Below are positions 1 to 8,679 of a stretch of DNA of 64,000 nt, piece after piece. Numbering within the stretch: position 1 is the first letter of the stretch; every line of letters starts with the position of its first letter. This DNA is from Pseudomonas fluorescens (GTDB lineage: Bacteria > Pseudomonadota > Gammaproteobacteria > Pseudomonadales > Pseudomonadaceae). The translations under genes were made by a program, and so were the position numbers. The notes under the pieces are model-generated. The model had not been told where the DNA came from. It made no database searches and saw only the letters and a list, made by a program, of their open reading frames with translations. The stretch lies in NCBI RefSeq assembly GCF_000730425.1, contig NZ_CP008896.1:4030001-4094000 (forward strand), read 5' to 3'.

Positions 1-1
1 G

Positions 2-70
2 GTCGCACCGATGGCCTCCGTCGTACAGAACGATGTGAAGCCGAAAGTCCAACTGCCTGGGATGAATTGA
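2..70 (+). CDS. C-terminal end of an upstream protein, probably the LapE-like outer-membrane factor
   Basis: An open frame runs from the window edge to a TGA at 68-70, giving 22 residues that end in KVQLPGMN. It stops 41 bp before lapB, on the same strand and with no terminator between them. In Pseudomonas the TolC-like partner LapE is often encoded directly before lapB and lapC, so this is the likeliest identity. The tail is too short to show a domain, and it does not resemble the secretion signal of LapA. The assignment rests on context only. Confidence 0.45.
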   Translation, partial: VAPMASVVQNDVKPKVQLPGMN

Positions 71-111
71 GCTATTCCTTATAGTCCCATCAGTTAGTCG
101 AGAGTACCCGC

Positions 112-2268
112 GTGGAATCAGAAGTTAGTCGAGTTAATCTCAGCCATGATCCACGCACACTGCACGACGACCCGTTACTCGACGGGTTGTTGGCGCTCTG
201 TGCACTGCACCAGAAGCCTGCCAGTGCGGCGATGCTGACCACCGGTCTGCCATTGCCGTCACAGCAACTGACGGCTGATCTGCTTGCCCGCGCTGCGGCC
301 CGGGCCGGTTTGCAGGGGCGGCTGCTGCAGCGCAAGCTCGATTCGATCCCCGCGATTGCCATGCCGGCGCTGCTGTTGCTCAAGGACGGCCGCAGTGCCG
401 TGCTGCTCGGCTGGCAGGGTGAAGACGAGGCCCAGGTACTGCTCAGCGAAAGCGACGGTGGTGAAACCATCGTCAAGCGCCAGGCGTTGGCGGATGACTA
501 CATCGGCAAAGTGTTCTTTGCCCAACCCCAGCACAAGTTCGATGTCAGCCACGGCACCCTGATCCCCCGGGCCCGCTCCTGGTTCCGCGACACCCTCAAG
601 CGTTCGCGCTGGCTCTACGCCGATGCCATCGCCGCCAGCTTCCTGATCAACCTGATTGCCCTGGCCGCGCCGCTGTTCGTGATGAACGTCTACGACCGCG
701 TGGTGCCGAACCAGGCCATCGCCACCTTGTGGGTGCTGGCCACCGGTATTTTCATCGCCTACGTCTTCGACCTGATCCTCAAGAGCCTGCGCAGCCTGTG
801 CCTGGACCTGGCCGGCAAGAAAACCGACCTGATCATCTCGGCCACGCTGTTCGAGCGGATTGTCGGCATGTCGATGAAGTACCGCCCGGCGCGGGTCGGC
901 AGCTTCGCCCAGAACATCCACGAGTTTCAGAGCCTGCGTGACTTCCTCGCCTCCCTGACCCTCACCAGCCTGATCGACTTGCCGTTCACCCTGCTGATAT
1001 TCCTGGTGATCGCCATCCTCGGCGGGCATCTGGTGTGGATTCCCATGCTGGCCTTCCCGATTGCCCTGGGCATCGGCTACCTGCTGCAAAAGCCGCTGGT
1101 CGCCACCATGGAGCGCACCATGGCCCTGGCCTCCGAGCGCCAGTCGAGCCTGATCGAAACCCTGGCCGGGCTGGATGCGGTCAAGGTCAACAACGCTGAA
1201 AGCGAGCGCCAGTACCAGTGGGAACAGACCATTGGCACCCTCAGCCGCCTTGAGTTGCGGGTGAAAATGCTCTCCGGGCTGTCGATGAACATCACCCTGC
1301 TGATCCAGCAACTGGCGGGTGTGATCATGATTGTCTTCGGCGTCTACCAGATCATCGCCGGCAACCTCAGCATGGGCGGCCTGATTGCCTGCTACATGCT
1401 CAGTGGCCGCGCCCTCAGCCCCCTGGCATCGCTGTCGGGCCTGATGACCCGCTACCAGCAAGCCAAGGTCACCATGGTCTCCACCGACCAGATGATGGAG
1501 CTGCCCCAGGAGCGCAACTTCGAGGAGCGCCCCTTGAGCCGCCGCACCCTGCAAGGCGCCATCGAATGCCGGGGCCTGAACTTCACGTACCCCAACCAGC
1601 AGAACATGGCGCTCAAGAACATCAACCTGGTGATCAAGCCCGGCGAGAAGATCGGCATCATCGGGCGCAGCGGCTCAGGCAAAAGCTCCCTGGCCAAACT
1701 GATCGTGGGCCTCTACCAGCCCGACTCCGGCGCCTTGCTGGTGGACGGCGTGGACATTCGCCAGATCGACGTCAGCGAGCTGCGCCACAACGTCGGCTAC
1801 GTGCCCCAGGATATCCAGCTGCTAGCCGGCACCCTGCGCGACAACCTGGTCTCCGGCGCCCGCTACGTTGAAGACGAAGTGGTACTGCAAGCCGCAGAAC
1901 TGGCGGGCGTCCACGAATTTGCCCGCCTGCATCCACAAGGCTACGAGCTGCAAGTAGGGGAGCGGGGCCAGAACCTTTCTGGCGGCCAGCGACAAAACGT
2001 CGCTCTGGCGCGTGCCCTGTTGCTCAACCCGCCCATCCTGCTGCTGGACGAACCGACCAGCGCCATGGACAACACCGGTGAGGAACGCCTCAAGCAGCGT
2101 CTGCAAGCCGTTGTGGCAAACAAGACCGTGGTGCTGGTGACGCACCGTGCGTCCTTGCTGTCTTTGGTGGACCGCTTGTTGGTTATCGACCGTGGGCAAA
2201 TCCTCGCGGATGGCCCGAAAGCCGTAGTGATGGAAGCGTTGAAGAAGGGGCAGATCAGTGTTGCGTAA
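112..2268 (+). CDS. lapB: LapB, type I secretion ABC transporter for the large adhesin LapA
   Basis: This 718-residue protein is the inner-membrane ATPase/permease of a type I secretion system. Residues 1-140 look like the degenerate C39-peptidase-like domain of this family. The exporter membrane domain follows (about 160-440), with several hydrophobic segments starting near LYADAIAASFLINLIALAAP. The nucleotide-binding domain is complete: Walker A GRSGSGKSS near 519, signature LSGGQRQ near 622, Walker B ILLLDEP near 643 and H-loop VTHR near 676. The start is GTG at 112, which gives the MESEVSRV N-terminus that I recall for LapB. It overlaps lapC by 11 bp, so the two are translationally coupled. 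LapB exports LapA, the c-di-GMP-controlled biofilm adhesin. LapA and lapD/lapG are not in the window. Confidence 0.93.
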   Translation: MESEVSRVNLSHDPRTLHDDPLLDGLLALCALHQKPASAAMLTTGLPLPSQQLTADLLARAAARAGLQGRLLQRKLDSIPAIAMPALLLLKDGRSAVLLGWQGEDEAQVLLSESDGGETIVKRQALADDYIGKVFFAQPQHKFDVSHGTLIPRARSWFRDTLKRSRWLYADAIAASFLINLIALAAPLFVMNVYDRVVPNQAIATLWVLATGIFIAYVFDLILKSLRSLCLDLAGKKTDLIISATLFERIVGMSMKYRPARVGSFAQNIHEFQSLRDFLASLTLTSLIDLPFTLLIFLVIAILGGHLVWIPMLAFPIALGIGYLLQKPLVATMERTMALASERQSSLIETLAGLDAVKVNNAESERQYQWEQTIGTLSRLELRVKMLSGLSMNITLLIQQLAGVIMIVFGVYQIIAGNLSMGGLIACYMLSGRALSPLASLSGLMTRYQQAKVTMVSTDQMMELPQERNFEERPLSRRTLQGAIECRGLNFTYPNQQNMALKNINLVIKPGEKIGIIGRSGSGKSSLAKLIVGLYQPDSGALLVDGVDIRQIDVSELRHNVGYVPQDIQLLAGTLRDNLVSGARYVEDEVVLQAAELAGVHEFARLHPQGYELQVGERGQNLSGGQRQNVALARALLLNPPILLLDEPTSAMDNTGEERLKQRLQAVVANKTVVLVTHRASLLSLVDRLLVIDRGQILADGPKAVVMEALKKGQISVA

Positions 2269-3619
2269 ATTCAGGGACACGGTCCGTCGCTATTTCATTG
2301 GTTCCGACTCGCTGGACGGCCAGCCACTGCCAGAGGTCAAGAAGGCCCTGATCGAAGACGCCCCGCGCGTGGTGCGGCTGACCATCTGGGGGATCATCGG
2401 GTTTTTCCTGTGCATGCTGCTGTGGGCCGGCTTTGCCAAGGTCGACGAAGTGACGCGCGGTGATGGCAAGGCCATTCCATCCTCCAAGCTGCAGAAGATC
2501 CAGAACCTTGAGGGCGGCATCGTTGCCGAGCTGTACGTCAAGGAAGGGCAGATCGTCGAAGCCGGCGCGCCGCTGATCCGCCTGGACGACACGCGCTTCG
2601 TCTCCAACGCCGGGGAAACCGAGGCCCAGCGCCTGTCCCTGCTGCTGCGCATCGAGCGCTTGAGCGCCCAGGTCGAAGATCGGCCGTTGAACATCCCTGA
2701 AGACGTGCGGGCCGCTGCGCCTACCCAGGCCATCAACGAGCAGTCGCTGTACGAAAGCCGGCGCCAGCAGTTCAAGGACGAAATCGGCGGCTTGCAGGAG
2801 CAACTGACCCAGCGCCAGCAAGAGATGCGCGAATACACCTCCAAGCAGGGTCAGTACCGTAACCAGCTGTCGCTGCAACGCCAGGAAATCAACATGTCCG
2901 AACCCCTGGTCGCCCAGGGGGCGGTGTCGCCGGTGGAAGTGCTGCGCCTCAAGCGCGCAGAAATGGAAACCCGCGGGCAACTGGATGCCACCACCCTGGC
3001 CATCCCCCGTGCCGACTCGGCGATCAAGGAAGTGCAGCGCAAGATCGACGAAACCCGGGGTAAATACCGCAGCGAAGCGCTGACTGAGCTCAACGAGGCG
3101 CGCACTGACCTGAACAAGGCCCAGGCCACCGGCAAAGCCCTCGAAGACCGCGTGAGCCGGACCCTGGTCACCTCGCCGGTGCGCGGGATCGTCAAGCAAC
3201 TGCTGGTCAACACCATTGGCGGCGTGATCCAGCCGGGCAGCGACATGGTTGAAATCGTACCGCTGGATGACACCTTGCTGGTGGAAGCCAAGATCCGCCC
3301 GCAAGACATCGCCTTCCTGCACCCTGGGCAAGAGGCCGTGGTCAAGTTCACCGCCTACGACTACACCATCTACGGCGGCCTCAAGGCCAAGCTCGAACGC
3401 ATCGGTGCCGACACCATCACCGACGAAGACAAGAAAACCACCTACTACATGATCACCCTGCGCACCGACCGCAGCCACCTGGGTACCGATGAGAAGCCAC
3501 TGATCATCATCCCTGGCATGGTTGCATCGGTCGACATCATCACCGGCAAGAAAACCATCCTCAGCTACCTGCTCAAGCCCATCATCAAGGCCCGGGCCGA
3601 GTCGTTGCAGGAGCGTTGA
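2258..3619 (+). CDS. lapC: LapC, HlyD-family membrane fusion protein of the LapA secretion system
   Basis: This 453-residue periplasmic adaptor joins LapB to the outer-membrane channel. It has a short cytoplasmic tail, one membrane helix at about 38-58 (TIWGIIGFFLCMLLWAGF), then a lipoyl-like half-motif (LEGGIVAELYVKEGQIV). A long helical region rich in Q, E and R (about 150-300) follows, and then the second half-motif (VRGIVKQLLVNTIGGVI) and a beta domain. Length and order are typical of HlyD adaptors of type I systems. The start is GTG at 2258, inside the end of lapB; a TTG follows immediately as an alternative. A REPIN palindrome begins 16 bp after the stop and may end the transcript. Confidence 0.92.
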   Translation: MLRKFRDTVRRYFIGSDSLDGQPLPEVKKALIEDAPRVVRLTIWGIIGFFLCMLLWAGFAKVDEVTRGDGKAIPSSKLQKIQNLEGGIVAELYVKEGQIVEAGAPLIRLDDTRFVSNAGETEAQRLSLLLRIERLSAQVEDRPLNIPEDVRAAAPTQAINEQSLYESRRQQFKDEIGGLQEQLTQRQQEMREYTSKQGQYRNQLSLQRQEINMSEPLVAQGAVSPVEVLRLKRAEMETRGQLDATTLAIPRADSAIKEVQRKIDETRGKYRSEALTELNEARTDLNKAQATGKALEDRVSRTLVTSPVRGIVKQLLVNTIGGVIQPGSDMVEIVPLDDTLLVEAKIRPQDIAFLHPGQEAVVKFTAYDYTIYGGLKAKLERIGADTITDEDKKTTYYMITLRTDRSHLGTDEKPLIIIPGMVASVDIITGKKTILSYLLKPIIKARAESLQER

Positions 3620-3635
3620 TTTTCAGTGTCCTGGC

Positions 3636-3730
3636 GGGCCCTTCGCGAGCAAGCCCGCTCCCACATTCGACCGCATTCCTATGTTGGAAATCGGTCGAAT
3701 GTGGGAGCGGGCTTGCTCGCGAAGGGGCCC
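3636..3730. repeat. REPIN: inverted pair of REP elements after lapC
   Basis: Arms at 3636-3672 and 3693-3730 are complementary over about 37 bp with one extra G. They carry the REP core GTGGGAGCGGGCTTGCTCGC in opposite orientations around a 20-bp spacer. The element lies between lapC and the dioxygenase operon, where it can also form a strong hairpin and separate the two transcripts. Confidence 0.88.
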
Positions 3731-3844
3731 TCAACCCCACGCCAGTCCTGCCGCAAAAAGGCCATATCGTTATTCTCTAACGGTATTTAAATTCCAGTTC
3801 TTATATCTATAAAGTCACTCTCCTGACTGCCAGGGAGTGATCTC

Positions 3845-4729
3845 ATGTCCACCGCCACAGCCGCTTCGCCCACCGCGCAAACCTTCGACATCCGCCCGTT
3901 CCCCGGCAGCGTAGGCGCCGAGATCATTGGCCTGGACCTGTCGCGCCCGGTCAACGACCAGGACTTCGCGCGCATCCACCGGGCGCACCTGGATCACCAT
4001 GTGCTGGTGTTTCGCGACCAACGCATCACCCCCGAGCAACAGATCGCCTTCAGCCGCCGTTTTGGTGTGTTGCAGATCCATGTGCTCAAGCAGTTCCTGC
4101 TGGCCAACCACCCAGAAATCCTCATCGTCTCCAACATCATCGAGAACGGCCAGTCCATCGGCCTGGGCGATGCGGGCAAGTTCTGGCACTCGGACCTGTC
4201 CTACAAGGAACTGCCAAGCCTGGGCTCGATGCTCCATGCCCAGGAACTGCCGTCTGAAGGCGGCGATACTCTGTTTGCCGACATGCACAACGCCTGGGAG
4301 CAATTGCCCGAGCACCTGCGCACCGCCGTGGCAGGCCGCCGGGCCGCGCACTCCTACACGGCGCGCTACAGCGAAAGCAAATTCGAAGGCAACTGGCGCC
4401 CGACCCTGACCCCCGAACAACTGGCCCAAGTCGCTGAAGTGGTGCATCCCGTGGTGCGTACTCACCCGGAAAACGGACGCAAGGCGCTGTTCGTCAGTGA
4501 AGGTTTCACCACCCGCATTGTCGGCCTGCCCGAAGATGAAAGCCGCGACCTGCTGGCCCAGCTCTACGCCCACAGCATCCACCCGCACACCATCTACCGC
4601 CACCGCTGGCAGCCCCACGACCTGGTGTTCTGGGACAACCGCTCGCTGATCCACCTGGCCGCCGGTTGCCCCAGCCACCTGCGCCGCAAACTGTTTCGCA
4701 CCACCATCCAGGGCGACGCGCCTTTCTGA
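3845..4729 (+). CDS. TauD/TfdA-family Fe(II)/2-oxoglutarate dioxygenase
   Basis: This 294-residue enzyme belongs to the taurine/2,4-D dioxygenase family. The iron facial triad is visible: H115 and D117 in FWHSD, and H270 in SLIHLAAG, with R285 (LFRTT) placed to bind 2-oxoglutarate. Such enzymes hydroxylate the carbon next to a sulfonate or similar group and release sulfite and an aldehyde. The gene heads an operon with a binding-protein-dependent ABC importer, which supports a role in using an organosulfur compound. The true substrate cannot be read from the sequence. The start is ATG at 3845 behind GGGAG. The upstream 60 bp are AT-rich, with a possible -10 at 3808-3813 but no clear -35. Confidence 0.85.
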   Translation: MSTATAASPTAQTFDIRPFPGSVGAEIIGLDLSRPVNDQDFARIHRAHLDHHVLVFRDQRITPEQQIAFSRRFGVLQIHVLKQFLLANHPEILIVSNIIENGQSIGLGDAGKFWHSDLSYKELPSLGSMLHAQELPSEGGDTLFADMHNAWEQLPEHLRTAVAGRRAAHSYTARYSESKFEGNWRPTLTPEQLAQVAEVVHPVVRTHPENGRKALFVSEGFTTRIVGLPEDESRDLLAQLYAHSIHPHTIYRHRWQPHDLVFWDNRSLIHLAAGCPSHLRRKLFRTTIQGDAPF

Positions 4730-4743
4730 TTCGGAGCATGACC

Positions 4744-5769
4744 ATGTCCAGCAAAACCCCCTTTGCACGATTGGCCGCGACCGTGGGCCTTGGCGTCAGC
4801 CTGTTGGCCGGCAGTCTGGTTGCTCCCGCCGTCGTCCAGGCCGAAGGCGAGATTCGCATTGCCGAGCAGTTCGGCATCGTTTACCTGCTGCTCAATGTGG
4901 TACGTGACCAGAACCTGATCGAGAAATACGGCAAGCAGGAGGGCATCGACATCAAGGTCGACTGGACCCAGTTGTCCGGTGGCGCCGCGGTCAATGACGC
5001 GCTGCTCTCCGGCTCCATCGACATTGCCGGCGCCGGTGTCGGCCCGCTGCTGACCATCTGGGACCGCACCCACGGCAAGCAGAACGTCAAGGCCGTGGCC
5101 TCCCTGGGCAACTTCCCGTACTACCTGGTCAGCAACAACCCCAAGGTCAAGACCATTGCCGACTTCACCGAAAAAGACCGCATCGCCGTGCCGGCCGTGG
5201 GCGTTTCCGTGCAGTCGCGGTTCCTGCAATACGCCGCAGCCAAGCAATGGGGCGACAAGGAATTCAATCGCCTGGATAAATACACCATTGCCGTGCCGCA
5301 CCCCGACGCCACGGCCGCGTTGATCGCTGGCGGCACCGAGCTGACCGGGCACTTCTCCAACCCGCCGTTCCAGGACCAGGCCCTGGCCAACCCGAACGTG
5401 CATGTGGTGCTCAACACCTATGACCTCTTGGGGCCGAACTCGCCGACCGTGCTGTTCGCCACCGAGAAGTTTCGCAACGACAACCCGAAAACCTACAAGG
5501 CCTTTATCGATGCGCTGACCGAGGCCGCGCAGTTTGCGCAGAACGACAAGGGCGCCGCTGTCGATACCTACATCCGCGTGACCAAGGCCAAGATCGACCG
5601 TGCGGCGCTGTTGAAAATCATCGACAACCCGCAATTCGAATTCAGCGTCACCCCGAAAAACACCTACCCGCTGGCCGAGTTCCTCTACCGCGTGGGCGCG
5701 ATCAAGAACAAACCTGAATCGTGGAAGGATTACTTCTTCCAGGATGCCAAGCCGCTGCAAGGGAGCTGA
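4744..5769 (+). CDS. ABC transporter substrate-binding protein, NMT1/SsuA-like
   Basis: This is a 341-residue periplasmic binding protein. The start is taken as ATG 4744 because GGAG at 4733-4736 is 7 bp upstream. An in-frame ATG at 4738 is too close to the ribosome site. The first 29 residues form a signal peptide ending near VVQA. The mature part begins GEIRIAEQFGI and shows the layout of the aliphatic sulfonate/taurine/nitrate binding family, including a GSIDIAGAGVGPLL segment. It lies 14 bp after the dioxygenase gene and 1 bp before the ATPase gene, so it is the specificity component of the same importer. The ligand is inferred to be an organosulfur compound. Confidence 0.85.
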   Translation: MSSKTPFARLAATVGLGVSLLAGSLVAPAVVQAEGEIRIAEQFGIVYLLLNVVRDQNLIEKYGKQEGIDIKVDWTQLSGGAAVNDALLSGSIDIAGAGVGPLLTIWDRTHGKQNVKAVASLGNFPYYLVSNNPKVKTIADFTEKDRIAVPAVGVSVQSRFLQYAAAKQWGDKEFNRLDKYTIAVPHPDATAALIAGGTELTGHFSNPPFQDQALANPNVHVVLNTYDLLGPNSPTVLFATEKFRNDNPKTYKAFIDALTEAAQFAQNDKGAAVDTYIRVTKAKIDRAALLKIIDNPQFEFSVTPKNTYPLAEFLYRVGAIKNKPESWKDYFFQDAKPLQGS

Positions 5770-5770
5770 G

Positions 5771-6622
5771 ATGAACGCGCCCTTGCAAGGCCACACGGCC
5801 AGCCACCTGAATGCCGTCCAAGCGTTGCTGGCGGTGGACCAAGTCAGCCTTGAATACCGCACGCCCGAACGGGTGGTGCGGGCCACCCATCAGGTCAGTT
5901 TCGAGATCGACCCGGCCGACCGCTTCGTCCTGCTGGGGCCTTCGGGCTGCGGCAAGTCCACGCTGCTCAAGGCGGTAGCCGGTTTTATCAAACCCTGCGA
6001 AGGCGAAATTCGCCTGGTAGGGCAGAAGGTCGAACAACCTGGCCTGGATCGTATCGTGGTGTTCCAGGAGTTCGACCAGCTGCCGCCGTGGAAAACCGTC
6101 AAGCAGAACGTGATGTTCCCGTTGCTGGCCTCCAAGACCCTCAAGCGCCGCGACGCTGAAGACCGGGCGTTGTACTACCTCGACAAGGTCGGCCTGAGCG
6201 CCTTTGCCGACGCCTATCCGCACACCCTGTCCGGTGGCATGAAAGCCCGCGTGGCCATTGCCCGCGCGTTGGCCATGCAGCCGAAAATCCTGCTGATGGA
6301 CGAACCCTTCGCCGCCCTCGATGCCTTGACCCGGCGCAAGATGCAGGAGGAGTTGCTGCGGCTGTGGGAGGAGGTGCGCTTTACCCTGCTGTTCGTCACC
6401 CACTCCATCGAAGAAGCGCTGGTGGTGGGCAACCGCATTCTGTTGCTGTCGCCCCATCCAGGGCGTGTGCGCGCAGAGATCCACAGCCATCAATACGACC
6501 TGCACAGCCTTGGCGGTGTGGAGTTCCAGGCGTCGGCGCGGCGTATCCATCGCCTATTGTTCGATGAGTCGTCCGAGGCAGAAACCGACCTGGATTTCGC
6601 TGATATCCGCATCGCTTATTGA
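5771..6622 (+). CDS. ABC transporter ATP-binding protein, SsuB/TauB-like
   Basis: This 283-residue ATPase energises the importer. Walker A is GPSGCGKST at residues 56-64. The signature is LSGGMKARVAIARAL near 154, with M in place of the usual Q after the GG pair. Walker B is ILLMDEPFAALDA near 174 and the H-loop is FVTHSIEEAL. These match the nitrate/sulfonate/taurine class. The start is ATG 5771, one base after the stop of the binding-protein gene, with GGGAG just upstream. The C-terminal 40 residues after the H-loop are longer than the minimal domain and may contact the permease or regulate activity. Confidence 0.88.
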   Translation: MNAPLQGHTASHLNAVQALLAVDQVSLEYRTPERVVRATHQVSFEIDPADRFVLLGPSGCGKSTLLKAVAGFIKPCEGEIRLVGQKVEQPGLDRIVVFQEFDQLPPWKTVKQNVMFPLLASKTLKRRDAEDRALYYLDKVGLSAFADAYPHTLSGGMKARVAIARALAMQPKILLMDEPFAALDALTRRKMQEELLRLWEEVRFTLLFVTHSIEEALVVGNRILLLSPHPGRVRAEIHSHQYDLHSLGGVEFQASARRIHRLLFDESSEAETDLDFADIRIAY

Positions 6623-6634
6623 AGGATTGTGCCC

Positions 6635-7483
6635 ATGCGCCAGGAATATGAGATCACCCTGCAACCGCTGCCCGGCGTGCCCGTGGAGCGCGCCTTGCCC
6701 CTGCGCCAACGCCTGTGGCAACAAGGCTGGCTGCGCAAGGGCCTGATCCTGATCGTGCTGGCGCTCCTCTGGGAAGCGGCGGCGCGCTATCAGAACAATG
6801 ACCTGCTGCTGCCCAGTTTCTTGCAGACCTTCCACGCCTTCTACGCCGGCATTGCCAGTGGCGAGCTGTTGGGCAAGGTCAGTATCTCGCTGGTGGTGCT
6901 GCTCAAGGGCTACCTGATCGGTATTGTCCTGGCCTTCGCCCTGACCACCCTGGCCGTCTCGACCCAGATGGGCCGGGACCTGCTGAGCACCTTGACTTCA
7001 ATGTTCAACCCGCTGCCGGCGATTGCCCTGCTGCCCCTGGCGTTGCTGTGGTTTGGCCTGGGGCAGAACAGCCTGATTTTTGTGCTGGTGCATTCGGTAC
7101 TGTGGGCCCTGGCACTCAACACGTACTCGGGGTTTATGGGGGTGTCGGAAACCCTGCGCATGGCCGGGCGCAACTACGGCCTCAAGGGCATGCGCTTTGT
7201 GCTGTTTATCCTGATCCCGGCGGCATTGCCGTCGATCCTCGCGGGCCTGAAGATCGGCTGGGCCTTTGCCTGGCGCACGCTGATCGCTGCCGAACTGGTG
7301 TTCGGCGCCACCAGCGGCAAGGGCGGCCTGGGCTGGTACATCTTCCAGAACCGCAACGAGCTGTACACCGACAAGGTATTCGCCGGGCTGGCAGTGGTGA
7401 TCCTGATCGGCCTGCTCGTGGAGAATCTGGTGTTCGACACCCTGGAACGCGTCACCGTGAAGCGCTGGGGCATGCAGCGCTAA
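6635..7483 (+). CDS. ABC transporter permease, SsuC/TauC-like
   Basis: This is a 282-residue inner-membrane protein of the BPD_transp_1 family. A first helix is near 33-50 (GLILIVLALLWEAAARY) and about five more follow. The EAA-loop region, which contacts the ATPase, lies around AGRNYGLKGMRFVLFILIPAALP, with the conserved G at its centre. The start is ATG 6635, 9 bp after GAAGG; a GTG two codons upstream is less likely. With the preceding two genes it makes a complete importer, and tight spacing (12 bp) shows one transcript. The transported compound is unknown. Confidence 0.88.
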   Translation: MRQEYEITLQPLPGVPVERALPLRQRLWQQGWLRKGLILIVLALLWEAAARYQNNDLLLPSFLQTFHAFYAGIASGELLGKVSISLVVLLKGYLIGIVLAFALTTLAVSTQMGRDLLSTLTSMFNPLPAIALLPLALLWFGLGQNSLIFVLVHSVLWALALNTYSGFMGVSETLRMAGRNYGLKGMRFVLFILIPAALPSILAGLKIGWAFAWRTLIAAELVFGATSGKGGLGWYIFQNRNELYTDKVFAGLAVVILIGLLVENLVFDTLERVTVKRWGMQR

Positions 7484-7561
7484 ATTGCCCGCTCTAACCG
7501 CCGCCGTAAAGCCTGCTACGATTGCGTGCGCTGTACTCCACAGTCATCACGAGTGCTTGGC

Positions 7562-8482
7562 ATGCAATTACCGGATATGAACCTGCTGGTGGCCCTCGAC
7601 GCCTTGCTCGATGAGGGCAGCGTCGTGGGCGCGGCGCGGCGGATGAACCTCAGCCCGGCCGCCATGAGCCGCACCCTGACGCGTATCCGCGAGGCCGTTG
7701 GCGACCCGATCCTGGTGCGCGCCGGTCGCGGCCTGGTGCCCACGCCCAAGGCCCTGGAGTTGCAGGGCCAGGTGCGCAACGTGGTGGAGCAGGCGGCGTT
7801 GCTGTTCCGCTCGGCGGACGAGGTCGACCTGAGCACCCTGCGCCGGCGGTTCAGCGTGCGCGCCAATGACTTTTTTGTCGGCGTGTATGGCGGTCGCCTG
7901 TTCGACGCCATGGAGCGCGTGGCGCCCCATTGCGAGCTGCGCTTTGTCCCGGAAGGCGACAGCGATGACGAAGCCTTGCGTGAAGGGCGCCTGGACCTGC
8001 GTGTTGGCAACACCATGCCGATCACCCCGGAAGTAAAGGTGCAGAACCTGTTCTCCACCACCTTCGTCGGCCTGGCCCGCGAAGGCCATCCGCTGTTCGA
8101 TGAAGAAATCACCGCCGCACGTTTTGCCAGCTATTCCCATATCAGCATCTCCCGGCGGGGCATCGCCCGCGGGCCGATCGACACCGCTCTCAGTGCCCAG
8201 GGCCTGGAGCGCCGGGTGGCGATGATTGCGCCGGGGTTTCACGGTGCGATGTTTATGCTGCCCGACTCCGACCTGCTCCTGCCGGTGCCCAAGGAAGCGC
8301 TCTACAGCGCCAATCGCCTGAAACTGCCGCTGCGCGCATTCACCCTGCCCATCTCCCTGCCCACCCTGGTGCTGACCCAGGCCTGGCACCCGCGTTTCGA
8401 CAAAGACCCGGCACACAAATGGCTGCGCGAAACCATGCGCGAAAGCTGCGCGGCGACCTGGCGCGAAGCCCAGCCCACCTGA
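7562..8482 (+). CDS. LysR-family transcriptional regulator
   Basis: This 306-residue regulator has an N-terminal winged helix-turn-helix at about 5-65 (LDEGSVVGAARRMNLSPAAM is the HTH core). The C-terminal effector-binding domain is of periplasmic-binding-protein type. It lies 78 bp after the permease gene on the same strand and probably controls the dioxygenase/importer operon, perhaps in response to sulfur supply or to the imported compound. That is inference from position. The start is ATG 7562; no strong ribosome site is visible before it. Confidence 0.85.
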   Translation: MQLPDMNLLVALDALLDEGSVVGAARRMNLSPAAMSRTLTRIREAVGDPILVRAGRGLVPTPKALELQGQVRNVVEQAALLFRSADEVDLSTLRRRFSVRANDFFVGVYGGRLFDAMERVAPHCELRFVPEGDSDDEALREGRLDLRVGNTMPITPEVKVQNLFSTTFVGLAREGHPLFDEEITAARFASYSHISISRRGIARGPIDTALSAQGLERRVAMIAPGFHGAMFMLPDSDLLLPVPKEALYSANRLKLPLRAFTLPISLPTLVLTQAWHPRFDKDPAHKWLRETMRESCAATWREAQPT

Positions 8483-8510
8483 CAACCCCATCTGAATGTG
8501 GAATGGGCGT

Positions 8511-8540
8511 GTGTGGGAGCGAGCAAGCCCGCTCCCACAT
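8511..8540. repeat. Single REP palindrome
   Basis: A 9-bp inverted repeat (TGTGGGAGC at 8512-8520 with GCTCCCACA at 8531-8539) encloses GAGCAAGCCC. It is a lone REP of the same class as the REPIN after lapC, placed between the LysR gene and the efflux operon, where it may also act as a terminator hairpin. Confidence 0.75.
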
Positions 8541-8679
8541 TTAGTTCGCGTTTGCATCGAGTGTCGTGGTGGGTCTGATAGCTGCGTCTGATGCAGTTAT
8601 AACCTTCCCATAAGTCAGTTTTCGTCATGTCTAAGCCTTATTAAACTGCTCGGGTATTCTATTGACGAGCTGTGCCTTC

